Below are positions 42,237 through 47,848 of a stretch of DNA of 47,848 nt, piece after piece. The DNA is from Mangrovibacterium marinum. Lineage in GTDB: Bacteria; Bacteroidota; Bacteroidia; Bacteroidales; Prolixibacteraceae. The stretch is from the NCBI RefSeq assembly GCF_003046625.1, contig NZ_QAAD01000026.1, positions 1 through 47,848 on the forward strand. Reading direction: 5' to 3'. Under the pieces are notes generated by a model, which searched no databases, had not been told where the DNA came from, and saw only the letters and a program-made list of their open reading frames with translations. A program made the position numbers and the translations under genes. How positions within the stretch are numbered: the first letter of the stretch is position 1; each line of letters begins with the position of its first letter.

Positions 42237-42319
42237 CTCGTTGGGGGTGTCAGGCGATTGCCTGTCTGAGATCATACTCCATGAACCTGAAATGTATCAT
42301 AACAGCGTAGGGAAACGAG
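42237..42319 (+). ncRNA. TPP riboswitch aptamer (THI element)
   Basis: Stem P1 pairs CTCGTT (42237-42242) with AACGAG (42314-42319). The conserved signature strings are present: GGGGGTGTC (42243-42251), CTGAGA (42266-42271), ACCTGA (42285-42290) and CAGCGTAGGGAA (42303-42314), with a small P3 hairpin CAGGC/GCCTG (42251-42264). The element binds thiamine pyrophosphate and is expected to turn the salvage operon off when it is abundant. Confidence 0.95.
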
Positions 42320-42351
42320 GATTGTAAAAGATCCCATTATTATTGCGATAT

Positions 42352-42387
42352 AAGCCGTTTCACGCCCTGTGAGATGGCTTTCTTTTT
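42352..42387 (+). terminator. Riboswitch expression-platform terminator
   Basis: AAGCCGTTTCAC (42352-42363) and GTGAGATGGCTT (42369-42380) form a 12-bp stem with two G-U pairs and a 5-base loop, followed by TCTTTTT. It lies 32 bases past the aptamer and 50 bases before thiM, so control is most likely by transcription termination. No clear antiterminator partner was found by eye. Confidence 0.85.
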
Positions 42388-42437
42388 AGCCGTCCGCAGA
42401 TGATCATTTCAAGATTTTTGAACATCTGAAATTCGAA

Positions 42438-43241
42438 ATGATGATTACCGTACAATCAATTAGTGCCGATCTGGCACGAGTGCGCGAGAAATCGCCCTTA
42501 GTTCACAATATCACCAACTTTGTGGTGATGAATAATACGGCCAATGCCTTGCTGGCCCTTGGTGCTTCGCCGGTAATGGCTCATGCTGTCGAGGAGGTGA
42601 AGGATATGGTCAATATCGCTTCCGCTTTAGTGATTAATATGGGAACGCTGAACCCGCAGTGGGTGGATGGCATGCTGGAGGCCGGAAAAGCCGCAACAGC
42701 AAAAAGCATCCCCGTGGTTTTCGATCCGGTTGGAGTTGGAGCTACGCTTTACCGAAACGAAGTTGCTGCCCGCATTTTGGCGGAGTGTAAACCCACTTTC
42801 ATCCGGGGTAATGCTTCTGAGATTATGGCCTTGGCGAAGGAGAATGTGGTGACGAAAGGAGTTGACAGCTCAGCTTCCAGCGATTCGGCCATTGATGCTG
42901 CAAAACGCCTGGCCCAAGAAACCGGTGCCGTGGTTGTGATCAGCGGCCCTGAAGATTTTATTACGAATGGGCAAGAAGTGCTTTCCACCCAAAACGGCTC
43001 AACCGTGATGGCTCGCGTAACCGGTATGGGCTGCACAGCAACGGCTGTGTTGGGTGCTTTTGCGGGGGTGAATCCGAACCGAATGGAGGCTGCAACACAC
43101 GCCATGGCTGTGATGGGAATTGCCGGCGAAATTGCAGCATCGAAATCGGGTGGCCCCGGAACTTTGCAATTGCACTTTCTGGACACCCTTTATAATTTAG
43201 ATGAAGACAACATTGAAGAGATCTATAAATCCGAAGCATGA
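42438..43241 (+). CDS. thiM: Hydroxyethylthiazole kinase
   Basis: Phosphorylates the thiazole alcohol (4-methyl-5-beta-hydroxyethylthiazole) for thiamine salvage. The 267-residue ribokinase-fold protein shows SPLVHNITNFVVMNNTANAL near the start, FDPVGVGAT, and GMGCTATAVLGAF with the catalytic-region Cys. The start is either of the two adjacent ATGs; I use 42438. First gene of the operon under the TPP riboswitch. It overlaps thiE as ATGA. Confidence 0.96.
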   Translation: MMITVQSISADLARVREKSPLVHNITNFVVMNNTANALLALGASPVMAHAVEEVKDMVNIASALVINMGTLNPQWVDGMLEAGKAATAKSIPVVFDPVGVGATLYRNEVAARILAECKPTFIRGNASEIMALAKENVVTKGVDSSASSDSAIDAAKRLAQETGAVVVISGPEDFITNGQEVLSTQNGSTVMARVTGMGCTATAVLGAFAGVNPNRMEAATHAMAVMGIAGEIAASKSGGPGTLQLHFLDTLYNLDEDNIEEIYKSEA

Positions 43242-43876
43242 AACGTTTTGATTTAAGTTTGTACCTGGTCACCGATCGCGGCTTGTCGCTCGGGCGGCCT
43301 TTGGAGTCCATTGTGGAAGAAGCTGTGAAAGGCGGCGTCACCATGGTACAGTTGCGGGAAAAAGATTGCTCCTCGCTCGAGTTTTACGAGCTGGGCCAAA
43401 AGTTGAAAAAGCTACTTTCCCCTTTAAATATTCCCCTGATTATTAACGATCGTTTGGATATTGCTTTGGCTGTTGATGCCGATGGTTTGCATATTGGGCA
43501 GAACGATTTACCCTGGAAGGTAGCCCGTCAGTTGCTGGGTCCGGATAAAATTCTGGGCTTATCGGTCGAAACGCAACAACAGGTAGAAGAAGCCAACAGC
43601 CTGGATATCGACTATATTGGTGTTTCGCCGGTATTTGCAACGCCAACAAAAACCGACACCTTTCAGCCTTTTGGTTTGGAAGGATTGAAGGACGCCTGCC
43701 GCATCAGCCAATTTCCGGCCGTGGCTATTGGCGGAATAAATGCCTCGAATGCCGCTTCGATTATCGAGCACGGGGCGCAGGGGATTGCTGTTGTGTCGGC
43801 AATCTCGTCGGCAGAAAGCCCGTTGGCAGCTGCCAAAGATTTAAAAGAACGAATCCAACAAATTGAAATACGATGA
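43238..43876 (+). CDS. thiE: Thiamine-phosphate synthase
   Basis: Joins hydroxymethylpyrimidine pyrophosphate with thiazole phosphate to make thiamine monophosphate. A 212-residue TIM-barrel protein. Motifs: MVQLREKDCSS (pyrophosphate/HMP site), PLIINDRLDIALAVDADGLH, GQNDLPWKVARQLLG, GVSPVFATPTKTDTFQPFG and AIGGINASN. Length and motifs are typical. It overlaps thiM and tenA by 4 bases on each side. Confidence 0.96.
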   Translation: MKRFDLSLYLVTDRGLSLGRPLESIVEEAVKGGVTMVQLREKDCSSLEFYELGQKLKKLLSPLNIPLIINDRLDIALAVDADGLHIGQNDLPWKVARQLLGPDKILGLSVETQQQVEEANSLDIDYIGVSPVFATPTKTDTFQPFGLEGLKDACRISQFPAVAIGGINASNAASIIEHGAQGIAVVSAISSAESPLAAAKDLKERIQQIEIR

Positions 43877-44520
43877 CATGGAGTGAACAAGCCTGGGCCG
43901 AATGTGAGTCGGTATTTGCAGCGATCAAGAAGTTACCTTTTTTACACGAGCTGATGAACGGAAGCCTTCCCCGCGAGAAGTTTCTGTTTTACTTGCGTCA
44001 GGATGCTTTTTACCTGGCGGAGTATGGCAAGATTCTGGCCGGTATTGCAGCTCGTCTCAATCAGAAAGAATGGCGCGAGGCTTTCCTGCTTTTTTCGGGC
44101 GACACCGTAGCTGTTGAGCAGGCCTTGCATCAGTTTTATTTAAAAGATCAGTCGGTTGAGGCCGAGCCAACACCTACCAACCTGCTTTATACCGGGCAGA
44201 TGTGGCGGCAGCTGGCAAGTGCATCAACCGAGGAAGCGCTGGCCTCGGTTTTACCTTGTTTTTGGGTGTATAAGGAAGTAGGCGATTTCATCGTGGCGAA
44301 TCAAGTGCCGGGGGACAATCCTTATCAATCATGGATCGATACTTATGGCGGCGACGAGTTTGCCAAGGCTGTTGCCAAAGCATTGTCTATTGGCGATGCT
44401 TATGCCGATCGATGCACGGCGGCACAGCTCGAGCGAATGACGCAGGCTTTCAAGCTTTCCTTCAAAATGGAATGGATGTTTTGGCAGTCGGCCTACGAAA
44501 TGGAACACTGGCCCGTGTAG
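43873..44520 (+). CDS. tenA: TenA-family aminopyrimidine aminohydrolase/thiaminase II
   Basis: Hydrolyses degraded thiamine pyrimidines (aminomethyl-HMP) to hydroxymethylpyrimidine for salvage. A 215-residue all-helical TenA. Conserved segments are FLFYLRQDAFYLAEYGKILA, the Cys motif SVLPCFWVYKEVG and the acidic C-terminal helix EWMFWQSAYEME, holding the catalytic Cys and Glu of the family. Its position after thiM and thiE supports a salvage rather than a degradative role. Stop TAG at 44518; thiL starts 24 bases later. Confidence 0.94.
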   Translation: MTWSEQAWAECESVFAAIKKLPFLHELMNGSLPREKFLFYLRQDAFYLAEYGKILAGIAARLNQKEWREAFLLFSGDTVAVEQALHQFYLKDQSVEAEPTPTNLLYTGQMWRQLASASTEEALASVLPCFWVYKEVGDFIVANQVPGDNPYQSWIDTYGGDEFAKAVAKALSIGDAYADRCTAAQLERMTQAFKLSFKMEWMFWQSAYEMEHWPV

Positions 44521-44543
44521 TTTTTACAACATAAAACAGCAAA

Positions 44544-45545
44544 ATGAAACTAAAAGAAATAGGAGAGTTTGGTTTTATCGACCGTTTCTCGCCATCCTTT
44601 CAAGAATTACTAACGAAAAACCTGACCGGTATTGGCGACGATTGCGCCATTTTGCCGATGAACGATCAGGAGGATTTGCTGGTGACCACCGATTTGTTGA
44701 TGGAAGATGTGCATTTTCTGCGGTCGGCCATCACGCCCGGACAGCTGGGCTATAAGTCGGTGGCCGTCAACCTGAGCGATATTGCCAGTATGGGTGGCAC
44801 GCCGATTGGTACCTTCCTGTCTATTGCCATTCCGCCCGATATGGATGTGGAATACCTGGATGAATTGATGGCCGGCTATCATGCCATTTCGCAAAAATAC
44901 CAGGTTCCGCTTCTTGGTGGCGACACAACAAAATCGGTCAAGCACCTGGCCATTAATGTTTGCGTGTTGGGCAAAATTGAAAAGGGAAAAGCGCGTTTGC
45001 GTTCCATGGCGCAAGCCGGCGATGCGATATGTGTTAGCGGCCCATTGGGCGATTCGGCCGGTGGGCTAAAGGTTGTATTGAATGATCTGGCGCAAGTCGA
45101 CGATTACAGCTACCTGGTCGAACGTCATCATCTGCCGGAGCCACGCATCGCGGAAGGTAATTTGCTAAAAGAATTTGGTGGAGTGCATGCCATGATGGAC
45201 ATCTCGGACGGCATTGCTTCCGACCTGAAGCATATCCTAAAAGCATCAGGGAAGGCAGCAAGGGTGAAGTTGGATCAGTTGCCGGTTTCGGACGAACTGA
45301 AACGCGTTTGCCAATCTCAGGGCTGGAAAGTTGATGAGTTGGCCAGCGGCGGAGGCGAAGACTATGAATTGCTGTTTACGGTTGCGGCTGATCGGGTAGA
45401 GGCCTTGCAGAAGGCTTTTACCAATCAATTTGGAAAGTCCTTTACCGTTATTGGTCAAATTGAAGCGGGAGAACCTCAAATTCATTGGTCGCGGAATGGC
45501 AATGCTGTCGAGTTCAGCAAAGGAGGTTTTAATCATTTCGGATAA
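44544..45545 (+). CDS. thiL: Thiamine-monophosphate kinase
   Basis: Converts thiamine monophosphate to thiamine pyrophosphate with ATP. The 333-residue PurM-like protein has GIGDDCAILP at about 30-39, TTDLLMEDVHFL, NLSDIASMGGTPIG (NDxAAMGG-type), LLGGDTTKS and DISDGIASDLKHIL. All these metal/ATP motifs look intact. Normal length. It lies within the riboswitch operon; the 109-base gap after it leads to thiD. Confidence 0.95.
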   Translation: MKLKEIGEFGFIDRFSPSFQELLTKNLTGIGDDCAILPMNDQEDLLVTTDLLMEDVHFLRSAITPGQLGYKSVAVNLSDIASMGGTPIGTFLSIAIPPDMDVEYLDELMAGYHAISQKYQVPLLGGDTTKSVKHLAINVCVLGKIEKGKARLRSMAQAGDAICVSGPLGDSAGGLKVVLNDLAQVDDYSYLVERHHLPEPRIAEGNLLKEFGGVHAMMDISDGIASDLKHILKASGKAARVKLDQLPVSDELKRVCQSQGWKVDELASGGGEDYELLFTVAADRVEALQKAFTNQFGKSFTVIGQIEAGEPQIHWSRNGNAVEFSKGGFNHFG

Positions 45546-45654
45546 TCAGGAGGTGGCGTGTCGGTTAATCAAATGAGGTTTGCTGTTGTAATGCGATCCT
45601 TCGATCCTTCAATCCATCAGTCCTTGTGTTGATTCAATAATTCAAAAACAGAAA

Positions 45655-46470
45655 ATGAAAAAAATACGCTATAAAAGAGTTTTAACGATTGCCGGAAGTG
45701 ATCCCAGTGGGGGAGCCGGCATTCAGGCCGATTTAAAAACCATGTCGGCATGCGGCTGCTTTGGCACAAGCGCCATTACGGCGGTGGTCGACGAGAATAC
45801 CGTGGGTGTGTATGGCGTTCACCCGATTCCGGTCAATTTTGTGAAAGGGCAAATCAAGTCGGTAATGGACGATATTGGTGCCGATGCCATTAAAATCGGG
45901 ATGCTGCACTCGTCGGACTTGATCCGTGGCATCAAGGAAACGCTGGCGCCTTATCAGCTGCGCAATATTGTGCTCGACCCCGTGATGGTGGCCACCTCGG
46001 GCGATAAGCTTTTGCTCGATGAAGCGATTGCAACATTGAAAAGCGAGTTGATTCCAAGCGTTCGGGTGATTACCCCCAATATTCCGGAAGCAGAGATTTT
46101 GTCGGGGCAAAGGATCTCGTGCCAGGCCGATTTGTCGAAAGTTGTCAAAAGCATGACCTGTGGTGGAAAGGTATCGGTATTGCTGAAAGCCGGTCACCTG
46201 ACCGAAGATGAGCTGACCGACATTTTTTATAATGCCGAAACCGACGAGATGATTGAGTTGAAATCGCAACGCGTCCACACCCGAAATACCCACGGAACCG
46301 GTTGTACCTTTTCGTCGGCAGTGGCTTCCCAATTGGCGCAAGGGCTCGATTTGAACGATGCCGTGCGCGCCGCCAAAGAATACATCAACAAGGCCATTGT
46401 TGATGGTGCGGCCTACGAAATTGGCAAAGGCCACGGCCCCGTGCATCACTTTCACCCGTTCTGGAAGTAG
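45655..46470 (+). CDS. thiD: Hydroxymethylpyrimidine (phosphate) kinase
   Basis: Performs two successive phosphorylations of hydroxymethylpyrimidine to the pyrophosphate used by ThiE. The 271-residue ribokinase-family enzyme shows VLTIAGSDPSGGAGIQADLK near the start, DPVMVATSGDKLL, TPNIPEAEILSG and the anion-hole GTGCTFSSA. One odd point: the substrate motif normally VQNT (Gln44 in Salmonella ThiD) reads DENT here, so the HMP-binding Gln is Glu47. Activity may be kept or shifted. It is preceded by a 109-base gap without a clear promoter, and its C-terminus is His-rich (GPVHHFHPFWK). Confidence 0.93.
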   Translation: MKKIRYKRVLTIAGSDPSGGAGIQADLKTMSACGCFGTSAITAVVDENTVGVYGVHPIPVNFVKGQIKSVMDDIGADAIKIGMLHSSDLIRGIKETLAPYQLRNIVLDPVMVATSGDKLLLDEAIATLKSELIPSVRVITPNIPEAEILSGQRISCQADLSKVVKSMTCGGKVSVLLKAGHLTEDELTDIFYNAETDEMIELKSQRVHTRNTHGTGCTFSSAVASQLAQGLDLNDAVRAAKEYINKAIVDGAAYEIGKGHGPVHHFHPFWK

Positions 46471-46512
46471 GGAAAGGGGCAGAGGTGAATGTTGTTGATT
46501 TGAAATAACGAA

Positions 46513-46755
46513 GGGTTGATGCCGAAACATCAACCCCACGGGCACGGATTGAGCAAGGCTCGCTCCGTAGGAGCAAATATACCGTTTTAGCAGCAGCGCT
46601 GCGAAAATATTTATAGCTAGGAATGTGGTGTATGCGTTGAGGTGCAGCGCACCGTTAATCATCAAAGGGACCAGATGGAGGAGGTTACCGGTGCTCTGCA
46701 CCTGGTTGGTTTGCGTTCGGTTCTGCGGCTATAAATATGACCGGTGCTCTGCACC
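46513..46755. repeat. Cluster of REP-like palindromes, left
   Basis: It comprises a GGGTTGATG/CATCAACCC hairpin (46513-46536), GCTCC-GTA-GGAGC (46562-46574), GCAGCGCTGC (46593-46602), GGTGCAGCGCACC (46641-46653) and two GGTGC-TCT-GCACC units (46690-46702 and 46743-46755). Several units are next to ATAAATAT or AAATATTTATAG. It fills the whole 300 bases between thiD and the next gene. Confidence 0.7.
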
Positions 46756-46773
46756 TGTGGTTTTATGTTGAAA

Positions 46774-47279
46774 CTACCAAATATTTATTTCTGTTTCAAT
46801 ATCATTTAATCTATCCGTCAGGTAATTTCGAAAGGAGAATGCATCTTTCAAAAACCTTGGATAGTCATCGTCACCCCAGATCCTCTCAGCTTGAACGTGG
46901 TTGTTAAAGTTGATACAACCATAAAAGATCGTCTTTTCATCCTGATAACCTTCTTTATCCACCATTCTTTCCTCGATGCGAATTTCAAGAACTCCCAACT
47001 CAAACCAGAATGACCAATCCTTCCAGTAAATTCCGCCTCTTCTCCATAGTCCCCGCATTGAAGAACCGGGTCATAAATATCGATGCAGACGCACCATTGC
47101 TTAAAGGTTTCAGGCTTATCGAGGTTCGCGATCAAATATTTAAGTTCTTGTGCGTTGTGTTTATGATCGGAGGATGTTTCTTTCAACTTTGCAACATAAT
47201 CGACAAAAGCCTTTAGAGTTTGAAGTTTTTGTAAAGTATCCTGATCTATCGTCCAAAATTTTGCGCCGTTGTTTTTCAT
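46774..47279 (-). pseudogene. Hypothetical gene disrupted by one frameshift
   Basis: Not recognised. The 5' part from ATG 47279 encodes about 81 residues (MKNNGAKFWTIDQDTLQKLQ ... QWCVCIDIYDPVLQCGDYG). Near 47030-47040 (minus-strand GGAGAAGAGGCGGAA) coding character passes to the next frame, which continues GGIYWKDWSFWFELGVLEIR ... NYLTDRLNDIETEINIW to the stop at 46774. The first frame runs on only as low-complexity read-through. One missing base restores a 168-residue protein. Its start overlaps the stop of the ASCH gene (ATGA). Recent mutation, sequencing error and programmed frameshift are all possible; the first two are more likely. Confidence 0.7.
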
Positions 47280-47584
47280 GTTGATCGACTGGTAATTTTC
47301 CCCAATTTAATTTCAAAATATTTCTGATGTCTGAACCATCCTCGTTTTTGTTTTATTATCCGAATGCCTTTGAATTCGACGGTTATTTGTGGGGCATTCT
47401 TATGATAGCCATTTCGGAATAAGATTAAATCGTAATGTTTAAATGTTCCGTTGGCATTCATCAACTTCTGAATCCAGTGTCTTTTAAATTCCCTAAATTC
47501 AGATTCTTTTTCGCCCCTTTCGATCTGGTCGAAATATTCTTTTTTTATCGTGAGATATAAGGTTTTCGTATTTGCTTCTATCAT
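47276..47584 (-). CDS. ASCH-domain protein
   Basis: From ATG 47584 the product is 102 residues with ASCH/PUA-like fold signatures: TLYLTIKKEYFDQIERGEKE, EFREFKRHWIQKL, YDLILFRNGYHKNAPQITVE and FKGIRI. The G-E-K-x-x-E-x-R pattern is the hallmark. ASCH domains bind RNA or act as nucleoside hydrolases or deaminases in some cases (family knowledge). The frame is open further upstream (to 47791), but that part is translation of the REP-like repeats and is rejected. It is followed by the frameshifted gene with overlapping start and stop, so the two were an operon. Partner function unknown. Confidence 0.85.
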   Translation of the reverse strand: MIEANTKTLYLTIKKEYFDQIERGEKESEFREFKRHWIQKLMNANGTFKHYDLILFRNGYHKNAPQITVEFKGIRIIKQKRGWFRHQKYFEIKLGKITSRST

Positions 47585-47642
47585 AAACGATGTTGCTTCC
47601 AGAGCTCTTTGTTTGAGACGAGGGAGCTTTGTGGTATTTAGG

Positions 47643-47720
47643 CTATAAATATTATCGGTGCGCTGCACTTGTTTGTATTGTGGCATCCGAACTACAAATA
47701 TTGTCGGCGCGCTGCACCTG
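47643..47720. repeat. Cluster of REP-like palindromes, right
   Basis: Two further units: CTATAAATATTATC next to GGTGCGCTGCACT (47657-47669), and CTACAAATATTGTC next to GGCGCGCTGCACC (47706-47718). The AAATAT-N4-palindrome order matches the unit at 46731-46755. They lie upstream of the ASCH gene, so repeats flank the two-gene islet on both sides. Confidence 0.7.
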
Positions 47721-47848
47721 CGATTTGCTCTATGAAACCCAACCATCAAGAGCATGTAAATAGCAAATAAAAAAGTACCATTTTTTCGCAACGATAAAGT
47801 GCCAGTTTAGGGTGAAAAATTTATTGATTAAATATTGACTTTCTGTTT
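47721..47848. other. Window end without a recognisable gene
   Basis: AT-rich sequence after the last repeat unit; nothing supported. A gene starting to the right cannot be excluded. Confidence 0.5.

Noticed and set aside
47585-47791. N-terminal extension of the ASCH gene
   Set aside because: The extra 69 codons are translation of REP-like repeats; the ASCH fold begins at ATG 47584.
1-47848. CRISPR arrays, tRNA and rRNA genes
   Set aside because: No regularly spaced direct repeats and no cloverleaf or rRNA signatures were noticed on reading. A tRNA scan would be needed to be certain.

Overview
The window reads as a chromosomal segment of a Bacteroidota bacterium, most likely a marine or sediment member of the Marinilabiliales such as Prolixibacteraceae (inference from gene content and style, no search run). 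Supporting points are the complete Bat aerotolerance operon, Bacteroidota-type promoters (TAnnTTTG), lack of Shine-Dalgarno sites, DUF5606, an OmpA protein with thrombospondin type-3 repeats, class III fructose-1,6-bisphosphatase, and ECF sigma factors paired with zinc-finger anti-sigma factors. No rRNA, tRNA, CRISPR array, intact transposase or prophage was recognised.

Layout. 1-1.3 kb: fabI on the minus strand between terminators. 1.3-10.3 kb: a minus-strand operon reading moxR, a four-helix-bundle gene that looks inserted, DUF58, a BatD-like protein, batA, batB, batC, batD, batE, closed by a terminator at 1294-1318. 10.5-14 kb: truA, a SirB1-like protein, a nucleoside phosphorylase and an SPFH protein. 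14.8-17.8 kb: a compact ECF sigma/anti-sigma/periplasmic metal-sensor-like locus followed by an LTxxQ-like protein and a DUF2202 ferritin-like protein. 18-24 kb: a TPR histidine kinase, a DJ-1/PfpI protein, a second ECF sigma factor and a BtuB-like TonB-dependent receptor. 24-32 kb: housekeeping genes (DUF5606, a DEDDh exonuclease, OmpA, argS, ffh, folD) separated by unusually repeat-rich intergenic DNA. 32-35.6 kb: a sialic-acid-type cluster (sialidase-like lipoprotein, DapA/NanA-type lyase, sodium:solute symporter) whose symporter is interrupted. 35.6-42.2 kb: a multi-PAS histidine kinase, fbp and an acetyl-xylan-esterase-like protein. 42.2-46.5 kb: a TPP-riboswitch-controlled thiamine salvage operon (thiM, thiE, tenA, thiL, thiD). 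46.5-47.8 kb: clusters of REP-like palindromes around a frameshifted hypothetical gene and an ASCH-domain gene.

Strongest observations. (1) Three copies of the same bipartite promoter, GCAAGTTTTT-N10-GTGTCAAA, stand before the ECF sigma gene, before its anti-sigma gene and before the LTxxQ/DUF2202 pair; they define a small self-contained regulon and predict a leaderless anti-sigma mRNA. (2) A family of unnamed intergenic repeats with shared blocks sits downstream of several plus-strand genes (17.8, 24.6, 27.2 and a degenerate copy at 29.2 kb), usually right after a terminator. (3) The four-helix-bundle gene inside the moxR-bat operon is bounded by 11-bp inverted repeats. (4) The symporter carries an in-frame stop that is best explained by a pair of compensating one-base indels. 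(5) A perfect 16-bp LacI-type palindrome lies at the sialic-acid-type cluster. (6) A minus-strand 32-codon ORF with its own terminator lies between argS and ffh.
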